Source of the DNA: an uncultured Bacilli bacterium
GTDB lineage: Bacteria > Bacillota_I > Bacilli_A > RF39 > UBA660
NCBI GenBank assembly: GCA_934095825.1
Contig: CAKOKQ010000021.1
Location: forward strand, 1-18,091
Length of the DNA: 18,091 bases
Direction of reading: 5' to 3'
Below are positions 1-7,024 of this stretch, piece by piece (position 1 is the first letter of the stretch; every line of letters begins with the position of its first letter). The notes beneath the pieces were generated by a model. That model saw only the letters and a program-made list of their open reading frames with translations, was not told the DNA's origin and made no database searches. The translations under genes and the position numbers were made by a program.

Positions 1-1
1 T

Positions 2-26
2 TTCATAGAGTTATATACTCTACGAA
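2..26. repeat. Hairpin leader element, left copy
   Basis: Arms TTCATAGAGT (2-11) and ACTCTACGAA (17-26) flank a 5-nt loop with one A/C mismatch. A near-identical hairpin with the same arm and loop lengths lies at 18015-18039. After each hairpin there is an AAATACG-G/T-G-GTTG-like stretch (35-47 here). This copy sits about 95 bp before the surface protein start at 121. It may be a 5' leader, a terminator of an upstream gene, or a family-specific regulatory element. The function is not known. Confidence 0.6.
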
Positions 27-120
27 GCCGAAAATACGGGTTGGTGGTTATTGCGGGTTACACTAATTTAGGAATTGTTTTTAAAGAAATGGTAATAATA
101 AAGTAGTAAGGATGTTTGAA

Positions 121-2145
121 ATGAAAAAGAAAAATATATTTAGTCTAATAATTATTTGTTTAATTATAATCTTAGTTAGTATTGGCTTATCTTATGCTTA
201 CTGGCGTTTTATTTATATTGCAGATAAATCAAATACCGCTACATCAGGATGTTTTAATATCGAACTTACTGATCAAAAAGATGAAATTAATTTAACTAAT
301 GCTTATCCAATAACTGATGCTGAAGGTCTAAAATTAAAACCATTTAGTTTTACTTTAAAAAATACTTGTAGTTTCTTTGCCCATTACTATGTTAATTTAG
401 AGATGTTAGAAGGTACTACTTTAAATAGTAAGTGGGTTGCTACTAAAGTAAATAGTGATGCAATTACTACACTTGATAAATATAAAACAACAGCAACAAC
501 AATGACTGGGTCCACTGAGTCTAGAACTATTGCTGAAGGGTATTTGGGGGCTGATGATACCGTTGATTATACCGTATCTTTCTGGATGGATGAAGATGCT
601 ACTATCAATGATGATGTTATGAATAAAGTTTTTAAATCAAAGGTAGTAGTGGTTTCAGAACCGGGTAATTATAGTCCAGTAACGGCTGGTCATAATAAGT
701 TAGGTGATGCCATTCTTGCTAATGAATATCAAACAACACCAGAAATAGCTAAGACAAAGATTGCTGCTAAGCAAACGGTTGATGTTACTAATACGGCGCC
801 GGTTATTAAGTGGATAGAGAAAACAGGAAATACAACTACAACATCTGTTGTTAAGCCAGCAGAAAGCGTTATAAATACTTATAATAAGGATACAGGTACT
901 GGAGATAAAACTACGCAAGCCAGTAACTTAACTTTGAGTGATACGAAGCTACGTTTATTTAGAACAAAGAAATTTAATAGTGATACAGCAAAATATTCGT
1001 TAGTAGATCCAGTGTATGTTGATCCAACAACTTTAGATTTTAGTGGTGATCAAAAGTATTATTTTCAAACAGAAAGCATTCAATATAATCAGTCAAATGG
1101 TAAATTGTATACTTCTACTGGTGATGGTGATATAACTGTTTATCAAGTAACAGGAGCAACGAAGACAACAAGTACAACGACATGGAATAATGTTTCTTAT
1201 GACAGTGTTACGTATAAACTTGCTATGGCAACTTTGACAGAAACTGAATTAGAAACTGATAAATCAGATAAAGGTATATATCAAGGAACAGATGATTACG
1301 GAACAACGTATTATTATCGTGGTAATGTAAAGAATAATATTGTTAAATTTGCTGGCTTTTATTGGCAAATTGTAAGAATCAATGGTGATGGTTCCATAAG
1401 ACTTATTTATGATGGAAAAGTAAAGAACGCAGCAGGAGAAAATCAAACCATCGGAAATTCGAGGTTTAATACTTTGTATAATGATCCTGCATATGTAGGA
1501 TATATGTACGGAAATCCTGATGGAACAATATTTTCAGAAGTACATACCAATACAACATCGTCAACTATTAAAACAGCAGTTGATAATTGGTATAAAACAA
1601 ATATAGTTGATAAAGGATATAGTGGTTATGTGTCGAACGCTGTTGGTTTCTGTGGGGATAGAAGTCTTCATGCAGGTGTTTGGGGTACAAATGATAATGG
1701 TGATGGAGTAAATAGTACTCCGCGAACATCATATTTTGGCGCATATGTAAGGTATGTAAAGAATGTTGCTCAATTTACTTGTCCTGAACCATCTAGAGAT
1801 TTATATACAACCACAGATTCTAGTATAGGAAATAAGTCTTTAACTTATCCGGTAGGGTTAATTACTTATGATGAATTAGTATTTGCAGGTATGGATAATA
1901 GACACATAAATAAATCATCATGGGTTTATTCAACACAACATTACTGGATCATGTCCCCTTCGTCTTTCAATGCGACGTTTGGCTTTGCTCGTGGGTGGTT
2001 TCAGGATAGTGCTGGCTTTGTTTCTAACGTCAATTGGGTTACCGGCTGGTTTGGTGTCCGTCCAGTTATCAATCTGAAATCTGATACTCTGATAACTGGA
2101 GGCATTGGTACAAGTTCTGATCCGTTTGTAGTAGAAACTAATTAA
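121..2145 (+). CDS. SipW/TasA-like surface protein with C-terminal lectin-like domain (putative DGR target)
   Basis: Likely a secreted, membrane-anchored surface protein of 674 aa. Residues 6-26 are a hydrophobic signal or anchor ending SYAYW, as in SipW-processed TasA-like proteins. Residues about 30-180 look like the TasA/camelysin beta-sandwich. The middle is Thr/Asp-rich. From about residue 410 (FAGFYWQIVRINGDGSIRLI) it resembles DUF6273-type domains of gut Firmicutes. That domain ends in a Trp/Phe/Gly/Asn-rich stretch and GVRPVINLK (645-653), as in C-type-lectin-like DGR variable proteins. I chose ATG 121 because AAGGATG at 108-114 is a well-spaced SD for it but overlaps the in-frame ATG at 112. 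Base composition shifts sharply at 1942-2100 (see the variable-region entry). No sortase motif is visible. The surface location is well supported. The ligand is unknown, and the DGR link is inference from family resemblance and composition. Confidence 0.8.
   Translation: MKKKNIFSLIIICLIIILVSIGLSYAYWRFIYIADKSNTATSGCFNIELTDQKDEINLTNAYPITDAEGLKLKPFSFTLKNTCSFFAHYYVNLEMLEGTTLNSKWVATKVNSDAITTLDKYKTTATTMTGSTESRTIAEGYLGADDTVDYTVSFWMDEDATINDDVMNKVFKSKVVVVSEPGNYSPVTAGHNKLGDAILANEYQTTPEIAKTKIAAKQTVDVTNTAPVIKWIEKTGNTTTTSVVKPAESVINTYNKDTGTGDKTTQASNLTLSDTKLRLFRTKKFNSDTAKYSLVDPVYVDPTTLDFSGDQKYYFQTESIQYNQSNGKLYTSTGDGDITVYQVTGATKTTSTTTWNNVSYDSVTYKLAMATLTETELETDKSDKGIYQGTDDYGTTYYYRGNVKNNIVKFAGFYWQIVRINGDGSIRLIYDGKVKNAAGENQTIGNSRFNTLYNDPAYVGYMYGNPDGTIFSEVHTNTTSSTIKTAVDNWYKTNIVDKGYSGYVSNAVGFCGDRSLHAGVWGTNDNGDGVNSTPRTSYFGAYVRYVKNVAQFTCPEPSRDLYTTTDSSIGNKSLTYPVGLITYDELVFAGMDNRHINKSSWVYSTQHYWIMSPSSFNATFGFARGWFQDSAGFVSNVNWVTGWFGVRPVINLKSDTLITGGIGTSSDPFVVETN
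1942..2070 (+). other. Putative DGR variable region (VR)
   Basis: This in-frame segment encodes residues about 608-650. A hand count of 1951-2070 gives 14 A, 46 T, 34 G and 26 C, or 12% A and 50% GC, in a window where A is near 38%. Codons such as TTT, GCT, GGC, GTC, TGG and CGT replace the AT-rich usage around it. A-loss at many codons is what A-specific retrohoming mutagenesis leaves behind. The encoded residues alternate conserved positions with diverse ones before a fixed GVRPVINL end. No template repeat or reverse transcriptase is present here, so the call rests on composition, position and resemblance to known DGR targets. Confidence 0.55.
2061..2100. repeat. 11-bp perfect inverted repeat just after the VR
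   Basis: TCCAGTTATCA (2061-2071) and TGATAACTGGA (2090-2100) are exact reverse complements around an 18-nt loop, still within the coding sequence. DGR targets of the Bordetella phage type carry a hairpin or cruciform just downstream of the VR that promotes retrohoming. The position here fits, although the loop is longer than the classic tetraloop. Confidence 0.6.
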
Positions 2146-2226
2146 GTAACTGGGGCCTTAAAAAAATATAAATATTTTAGTATGGTTATATTTTAATTCT
2201 CTTATCAAAAATGGCCCCAGTTACTT
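2144..2226 (+). terminator. 14-bp GC-rich inverted repeat with long loop, possible terminator
   Basis: AAGTAACTGGGGCC (2144-2157) pairs perfectly with GGCCCCAGTTACTT (2213-2226) across a 55-nt AT-rich loop, and TTT follows. It begins in the stop codon of the surface gene. The loop is long for an intrinsic terminator, so an insertion-like miniature element or a DGR-linked structure is also possible. The core TAACTGG is shared with the hairpin at 2061-2100. Confidence 0.5.
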
Positions 2227-2271
2227 TTTAATGAATATAAATGAGTAAATACTATAAATTGTAAAATAAAA

Positions 2272-2329
2272 AGTCATAAATATTTCAAAGTTAAAAATTC
2301 ATAACTTTGAAGTGTTTATGGCTATTTTT
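2272..2329 (+). terminator. Intrinsic terminator
   Basis: A 22-bp stem is formed by 2272-2293 and 2302-2323, with an 8-nt loop and a TTTTT run at 2325-2329. The three non-Watson-Crick positions are all G-U in the + strand RNA and would be A-C on the other strand. This favours function in + strand transcription. It closes the surface-protein transcript. Confidence 0.8.
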
Positions 2330-2405
2330 GATATACTTATATTATCTTATAAACAATATTTTAATTATTGTGGTATGTTATATATAACATTTAGACTATT
2401 GGAAG

Positions 2406-2543
2406 ATGATAAGAAAAAGTAAGGACAATTATAAAGATTTTGATGGAAATATACATGATGGCATGAAAAATTGTGAGAAAATATATAATGAATGCTTAAG
2501 GGATCCAAATGATTTGCTGGATGAAATGAAAGAATATTATTGA
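2406..2543 (+). CDS. Possible 45-aa small protein or gene remnant
   Basis: This short reading frame encodes a charged, Cys-containing peptide (MIRKSKDNYKDFDGNIHDGM and on). It sits in the gap of more than 500 bases between the surface gene and the cad operon. GGAAG lies directly against the ATG, which is a poor SD distance. The frame is open upstream only as far as the stop at 2385. It has no recognisable domain. It could be the tail of a decayed gene; the rest of this gap holds only terminators and the arsR promoter. Confidence 0.25.
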   Translation: MIRKSKDNYKDFDGNIHDGMKNCEKIYNECLRDPNDLLDEMKEYY

Positions 2544-2581
2544 AACTTATATTACGATAGATTTTACTAATTTTTTTAATC

Positions 2582-2611
2582 TTGACAGTTGAATGCATAT
2601 TCAACTATAAT
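2582..2611 (+). promoter_or_regulatory. Sigma-A promoter of the cad operon
   Basis: TTGACA (2582-2587) and TATAAT (2606-2611) match both consensus hexamers exactly, with an 18-bp spacer. The spacer is almost entirely the operator O1. It would start transcription about 40 bases before the ArsR gene. Confidence 0.85.
2587..2606. promoter_or_regulatory. ArsR/CadC operator O1
   Basis: AGTTGAAT (2587-2594) and ATTCAACT (2599-2606) form a perfect inverted repeat containing TGAA-N6-TTCA, the ArsR/SmtB-family operator core. It fills the spacer between -35 and -10, so repressor binding would block RNA polymerase until metal is bound. Confidence 0.8.
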
Positions 2612-2623
2612 AAAAAAGTAATT

Positions 2624-2643
2624 AATTGAAAAAGTATTCAACT
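2624..2643. promoter_or_regulatory. ArsR/CadC operator O2
   Basis: AATTGAAA (2624-2631) and ATTCAACT (2636-2643) give a second TGAA-N6-TTCA site. It lies in the 5' leader between the transcription start and the SD at 2650-2653. Its right half matches the right half of O1. The centres of O1 and O2 are 37 bp apart. Confidence 0.65.
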
Positions 2644-2660
2644 GTTAACGGGGTAAGATA

Positions 2661-3032
2661 ATGGAAAATATAAATATATGTGATTGTAATATAATACATA
2701 AAGAGGCTGTTAATAAAGCTTTAAAAAATAAACCAGAAAGAGAAGAATTAGAAAGACTTTCAGAAGTATTTAAACTTTTAGGTGATATAACTAGAACCCA
2801 GATATTATGGGTTTTAGATAAAAATGAAATGTGTGTTTGTGATATAGCCAATGTTTTAAATATGACAAAATCATCTATTTCGCATCAACTAGCTATTTTA
2901 AGAAATGCCGGTATAGTAAATTTTAGAAGAGAAGGAAAAGAAGTGTACTATAGGTTAGATGATTTTCATATAACTAAATTATACGAAATAGGAATCGAAC
3001 ATATTGATCATAAATTAAAAGGAGAAGACTAA
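2661..3032 (+). CDS. cadC: CadC-type ArsR/SmtB metal-responsive repressor
   Basis: Cytoplasmic 123-aa winged-helix repressor that leaves its operator when Cd, Pb or Zn binds. MCVCD (Cys58, Cys60) matches the numbering of the staphylococcal CadC alpha-3N site. N-terminal Cys7 corresponds to CadC Cys7, and the next N-terminal cysteine is Cys9 where CadC has Cys11. Asp101, His103, His114 and His117 reproduce the alpha-5 site with a CzrA-like His at the last position. The recognition helix is around MTKSSISHQLAIL (68-80) and the wing around RREGKEVYY. Two matching operators lie upstream, so autoregulation is expected. The stop overlaps the ATPase start by one base (TAATG), implying coupled translation. 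The family call is firm. The exact inducing metal is inference. Confidence 0.93.
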   Translation: MENINICDCNIIHKEAVNKALKNKPEREELERLSEVFKLLGDITRTQILWVLDKNEMCVCDIANVLNMTKSSISHQLAILRNAGIVNFRREGKEVYYRLDDFHITKLYEIGIEHIDHKLKGED

Positions 3033-5080
3033 TGAAAAAGTATAAATATAATATTAATAATTTGGATTGTGCTAACTGTGCGAGAGAAATAGAAGAAATG
3101 TTAAATGATAATGCTAATTTTAATAATGCCGTAGTTAATTTTAGTACTTGTAAGATTTCTTATGAATCAGATAAAGATTATACTTTAGAAGAATTAAATA
3201 CATTAATTAAGACTGTTGAACCAGATGCTTATATAACTTTAAATGAAGAAGTAGAAGAGAGTACTTCTAAAGAATATCATTTAAGTATTTTAATTATAGC
3301 TTTAGTAATAGGTTTCTTAGGATATTTTTTACCATTACCTAAGATAGTAAAGATTATATTATATGTTATTTCTTATAGTTTACTTTTATATAAAACTAGT
3401 ATTAATGCAATAAAGTTATTAAAAAAAGGTAGTGGTATTAATGAAAATGCTTTAATTACTATATCTTGTATTGGGGCTTTACTTATAGGAGAAGTATTAG
3501 AAGGTATGATGGTTATTACTTTATATACTATAGGTAAAATATTAGAAGAGAAAGCTATTAATAATTCTCGTAAATCTATTAAGGATTTACTGGATATTAA
3601 AGAACCTTTTGCTTATTTAATAGATGGTAAAAAAATAGTTGAAATTCCCGTTGAAGAAGTAAAGAAAGATGATGTTTTAGTTGTTAAAAAGGGTGAGAAA
3701 GTTCCCGTAGATGGGGTTATTATTAAAGGTAGTAGTAGCTTAGATACTTCGGCTTTAACGGGAGAAAGTGAGCTTATTAGGGTTAATGTATCAGATGAAG
3801 TCTTATCAGGAAGTATTAATTTAGGGGATGTTTTAGAAATAAAAGCTACTAATACTTTTTCTAATTCGACTGTTGCTAAGATTTTGGATTTATTAGAAAG
3901 TGCTACGGATAAAAAGACGAAAACGGAAAATATGGTTACTAAGTTTAGTAAGGTTTATACACCTATTATTATTGGTTTAGCTATATTAATAATTATTATT
4001 TTACCATTAGTCTTTAAAGTGTCTTTTAAAGCTAGTTTATATAGAGCCTTAACTTTCTTAGTTATATCTTGTCCTTGTGCGATTGCTATATCTGTTCCAT
4101 TATCTTATTTTACCGGAATCGGGACAGCTAGTAAGAAAGGTATCTTAGTAAAGGGGAGTAATTATTTAGATAATTTAAGTAATACGACTAGTATAATATT
4201 TGATAAAACCGGAACTTTAACTAATGGTAATTTTGAAGTTTTAAAGATTGAAGTTTTAGATGAGGAATATAGTAAAGAAGGAATAATAGATATTTTAACT
4301 AAGGGTGAGTCTTTATCCAATCATCCTATTGCTAAGTCTATTTTAAAATTAAAAAAAGGTAAAATTGATAATAGTGATATTAAGAGTTTTAAAGAAATAG
4401 AAGGTAATGGTATTAGTTTTACGTTAGATAAAAAAAGGATCTTAATCGGTAATAGTAAATTATGTAATTGCAATGTTGATACGGATTTACACTTAAATGT
4501 CGATGGTAAGCATATTGCCTCCATTATAATTAATGATGGTATTAAAGAAAATGCTAAAGAAACTATTGAAGAGCTAAAGAAAAATAATATTAAAACTTAT
4601 ATGTTTACTGGTGATAAAAAGACTGTTGCTTTAAATATTGGTAAAAAGTTAGGTATTGATGAAATTAAATATGAAATGTTACCTCAAGATAAGTTTAAGT
4701 CTTTTGAGGTTATAGCAAATAATAATGGCGTAACAATTTTTGTTGGCGATGGAATAAATGATGCTCCCGTTTTAAAAAGAGCCGATATTGGCATTTCAAT
4801 GGGTGGGGTTGGAAGTGATATTGCCATTGAGGCTAGTGATATAGTGCTTATGAGTGATGAGTTAAAAAGAATTCCTTTAGCCATTAATATATCTAAATAT
4901 ACCAAAAAAATTATTAAAGAAAATTTAGTCTTTGCGATGAGTGTTAAAATAATAATCTTGCTTTTAAGTATTTTTGGATTTGCTAATATGTGGTTGGCGG
5001 TGTTTGCCGATACGGGAGTTACTTTACTTACAATTTTAAATACTTTAAGAATTATGAATAAATTTAAGGAAGAAAATTAA
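3032..5080 (+). CDS. cadA: P1B-2 heavy-metal ATPase (Cd/Zn/Pb efflux)
   Basis: Inner-membrane pump of 682 aa that exports divalent soft metals using ATP. An N-terminal HMA domain carries CxxC at Cys13-Cys16. The actuator TGES is at 243-246, the transmembrane metal motif CPC at 347-349, and the phosphorylation loop DKTGTLT at 391-397. His431-Pro432 is the nucleotide-domain HP motif, and GDGIND is at 572-577. Lys639 in the seventh membrane helix and Asp660 (ADTG) in the eighth are 21 residues apart. This is the K/D pair that defines P1B-2 pumps such as ZntA and CadA and excludes a copper pump. There is only one HMA domain. The gene is coupled to the repressor upstream. All key residues are present. 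Confidence 0.95.
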   Translation: MKKYKYNINNLDCANCAREIEEMLNDNANFNNAVVNFSTCKISYESDKDYTLEELNTLIKTVEPDAYITLNEEVEESTSKEYHLSILIIALVIGFLGYFLPLPKIVKIILYVISYSLLLYKTSINAIKLLKKGSGINENALITISCIGALLIGEVLEGMMVITLYTIGKILEEKAINNSRKSIKDLLDIKEPFAYLIDGKKIVEIPVEEVKKDDVLVVKKGEKVPVDGVIIKGSSSLDTSALTGESELIRVNVSDEVLSGSINLGDVLEIKATNTFSNSTVAKILDLLESATDKKTKTENMVTKFSKVYTPIIIGLAILIIIILPLVFKVSFKASLYRALTFLVISCPCAIAISVPLSYFTGIGTASKKGILVKGSNYLDNLSNTTSIIFDKTGTLTNGNFEVLKIEVLDEEYSKEGIIDILTKGESLSNHPIAKSILKLKKGKIDNSDIKSFKEIEGNGISFTLDKKRILIGNSKLCNCNVDTDLHLNVDGKHIASIIINDGIKENAKETIEELKKNNIKTYMFTGDKKTVALNIGKKLGIDEIKYEMLPQDKFKSFEVIANNNGVTIFVGDGINDAPVLKRADIGISMGGVGSDIAIEASDIVLMSDELKRIPLAINISKYTKKIIKENLVFAMSVKIIILLLSIFGFANMWLAVFADTGVTLLTILNTLRIMNKFKEEN

Positions 5081-5081
5081 T

Positions 5082-5726
5082 ATGAGTTTGAAAAAGTTAG
5101 ATTTAGAAGAATTTTATCAAGAGGAAAATGCTTATTATCAGCAAATGGGTACTAATGCTCCTTTTGGTCTTGGTGGTGTCATTTTAATTACTCCCAAGCA
5201 AACAATTGGTGTTTATAATGAAGAGGCTCTAGATATAAATGGCGTAATGGTTCCCGGTTTAGGAGGTCATGGTAAAACGGTAGATTTAGTCTTAGCTCAG
5301 ATGTTTGATTTAAAATTAGAAGGTAATGATTTTAAGAGAAATAAAATATTAAAGACTGCAATTACAGGTAACCAGTTAAATTATATTTACATAGTTTTAA
5401 CTAATTCTTTAGCGGGTAAACAAGCAATGGTTGAAATACCAGCGAAGATAGATGAGAAGGAGTGTAATGAGTTAGTTAAATTAAGTAAAATCTTTTCTTT
5501 GTTAGGAGTAGAAACAAAGGCTTTAATAACTAGTTTTGATCCTACTAAAAAAGATGGCGGCGATTATGATGTTAATAATAATAAAATATCAGATGTGTCT
5601 TTAGAAGGGGCTTTAAATTATTTAAGAATTAATAAGATGGTTTTCCCTGATATTAATCTCTATAATGTTTATAAGAAAGAAAATATATGTGAATATCAAG
5701 AAGAAGAGGTTATAAGAACTAGGTAA
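5082..5726 (+). CDS. Conserved-looking hypothetical protein, 214 aa
   Basis: I do not recognise this family. It starts one base after the cadA stop with a good SD (AAGGAAG), so it is probably in the cad operon. The protein is soluble, with no signal peptide or membrane helix. PGLGGHGKT (58-66) fits the Walker A spacing GxxxxGKT. No clear Walker B follows, so nucleotide binding is only a possibility. The middle is mixed beta and alpha (NYIYIVLTNSLAGKQAMVEI, about 95-115) and the C-terminus is charged. A role linked to metal stress is suggested only by position. Confidence 0.75.
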   Translation: MSLKKLDLEEFYQEENAYYQQMGTNAPFGLGGVILITPKQTIGVYNEEALDINGVMVPGLGGHGKTVDLVLAQMFDLKLEGNDFKRNKILKTAITGNQLNYIYIVLTNSLAGKQAMVEIPAKIDEKECNELVKLSKIFSLLGVETKALITSFDPTKKDGGDYDVNNNKISDVSLEGALNYLRINKMVFPDINLYNVYKKENICEYQEEEVIRTR

Positions 5727-5780
5727 TTTAAGAATGTAGAAAATATATTTTAAGTATGTTAAACTTAAGACGGAGGAATT

Positions 5781-6101
5781 ATGATAGAGATACTTTTTTG
5801 GATACTTTTTGGTTTAGCATTTATAATAATTATTGGTGGTTTTATAACAATGTTAAATCCTAATATACAAGGGAAAATGTTAAGTAAACAAGTTAAATCT
5901 TTAAGAAATATGATGGATGAATCGAAAGATACTTTAAAGAGTTTAGCTGATGATATGACGGATATTAATGCTGATAGTATTGAGGCCAGTGCTAGAGCAG
6001 TTAAAAAAGGTTTAACGAGTGATGATGTTATATGTGCGCATTGTGGTAAAAAGATAGATAAAGATTCTAAGTATTGTAAATATTGTGGCGATAGAATCTA
6101 A
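5781..6101 (+). CDS. Membrane-anchored zinc-ribbon protein
   Basis: Small protein of 106 aa with one N-terminal membrane helix (about 4-25). A charged helical stretch that may coil (about 32-75) follows. The C-terminus is a zinc ribbon with Cys85-x2-Cys88 and Cys99-x2-Cys102. GGAGG precedes the ATG. It follows the 214-aa protein by 54 bases and ends at a strong terminator, so it is probably the last gene of the cad transcript. Such zinc-ribbon stubs are common in Firmicutes without assigned function. A zinc-sensing or zinc-buffering role next to a metal pump is speculation. Confidence 0.8.
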   Translation: MIEILFWILFGLAFIIIIGGFITMLNPNIQGKMLSKQVKSLRNMMDESKDTLKSLADDMTDINADSIEASARAVKKGLTSDDVICAHCGKKIDKDSKYCKYCGDRI

Positions 6102-6103
6102 AA

Positions 6104-6146
6104 AAAGAGGCTAATAGGTTATTAAAACTTTTATTAGTTTCTTTTT
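6104..6146 (+). terminator. Intrinsic terminator of the cad operon
   Basis: AAAGAGGCTAATA (6104-6116) pairs with TATTAGTTTCTTT (6132-6144) through two G-U pairs and a 15-nt loop, and the U-run continues. It starts within three bases of the zinc-ribbon stop codon. Confidence 0.8.
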
Positions 6147-6233
6147 AATTTATTGCTGGTTATATAATATTTTCTATATTAGAATAATTATGATTTCTGG
6201 GTATATTAAACTTATTTTATAAATATTTTTTTC

Positions 6234-6262
6234 TTGCTTTTTAGTGATATTTTTGATATTTT
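6234..6262 (+). promoter_or_regulatory. Probable promoter, extended -10
   Basis: TTGCTT (6234-6239), a 17-bp spacer and TATTTT (6257-6262) preceded by TGA form an extended -10 promoter. It shares the TTTTTTTCTTG block with the promoters at 7671 and 14241. It would drive the Ig-like protein from about 6270. Confidence 0.45.
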
Positions 6263-6333
6263 AAAATCGAAAGATATTAATGATTATATACTTGCTAATA
6301 AATTGTTTTATCTTTTAAAATGGAGTAATTAAT

Positions 6334-7002
6334 ATGAAAAAAGGTTTAAAAATCGGAATTATTGTTCTTGTAGTTATTATGGGATGTGCTATTATTTTTG
6401 GCAGTATTGATAAGAAAAGAGCTTTAGAAAATAAAAGACCAATATTTGCAGTAAGAACTGCTATATATAAAGATGGTGGTTCCAAAGAGTATATGGGATT
6501 AGGTTATAAAGTAATTGTTTTTAATACCTTGTGTGGTTATAAAGAGGTTAAGTTTGGTAACTTAAAAATGAATATTAATGATTTCGAACAAGAAACAACA
6601 GATTATTGCTCAAAAAATGAACATAAATTAGATAAAGATGCTAGTAGTTTAGATAATGTTAAAGACAAGGTAGTATTAGAATTAAAATCTGGTACTTTAA
6701 AGAAAACGAAAGCAACCTTTATCTTGAAAAATAATAGTAACGTTAATATTACTTATGGTAATGAATATAAAATCGAAAAGAAAACTGATGATAATTGGCA
6801 AGAATTAGAAGGAAAACTAGCCTTTAATTTACCAGCCTATAATCTTAAATATATGGATAGTGTAGAATTAAAATTAGATTGGAAGAATGGGTATGGTTCT
6901 TTAGATAAAGGAAAGTATCGATTAGTTAAGAATGTTTCTATTGAAAATGTTGATGGTTCAAATGAAGAGTTTAATGTTTATGGTGAGTTTAATATAGATT
7001 AA
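6334..7002 (+). CDS. Membrane-anchored protein with bacterial Ig-like domain
   Basis: Envelope protein of 222 aa. Residues 5-24 are a hydrophobic anchor. Cys18 lies in IMGC, which is lipobox-like, but the hydrophobic residues after it make a plain membrane anchor more likely. Residues 38-75 resemble the conserved YKDGGSKEYMGLGYKVI segment seen in Firmicute hypotheticals. Residues about 111-202 match the Big_14-like Ig domain (LKSGTLKKTKATFILKN, YGNEYKIEKK, GKYRLVKNV). GGAG precedes the ATG. The next gene starts 22 bases downstream, so the two are probably co-transcribed. The ligand and role are unknown. Confidence 0.8.
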   Translation: MKKGLKIGIIVLVVIMGCAIIFGSIDKKRALENKRPIFAVRTAIYKDGGSKEYMGLGYKVIVFNTLCGYKEVKFGNLKMNINDFEQETTDYCSKNEHKLDKDASSLDNVKDKVVLELKSGTLKKTKATFILKNNSNVNITYGNEYKIEKKTDDNWQELEGKLAFNLPAYNLKYMDSVELKLDWKNGYGSLDKGKYRLVKNVSIENVDGSNEEFNVYGEFNID

Positions 7003-7024
7003 TATTAAAAATATTAGGAGATAT

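Noticed and set aside
75..103. Promoter TTGTTT with a TAATAA -10 before the surface gene
   Set aside because: The spacing is 12 or 15 bp to the candidate -10 boxes, and 17 bp lands on ATAAAG. It is not convincing.
121..2145. CRISPR or tandem repeats in the Thr-rich part of the surface gene
   Set aside because: ACA/ACT runs are codon-level Thr repeats without regular spacers.
2365..2604. Minus-strand open frames here and at 700-918, 1264-1446, 2645-2851, 4321-4524, 4684-4905, 13795-14097 and 17649-17900
   Set aside because: They are antisense shadows of real genes or low-complexity AT-rich frames, with no SD, no domains and no supporting promoters.
6234..6333. Plus-strand frame ending YLLKWSN before the Ig-like gene
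   Set aside because: It is only about 33 codons, has only a TTG start and overlaps the promoter. Its composition is expected by chance in AT-rich DNA.
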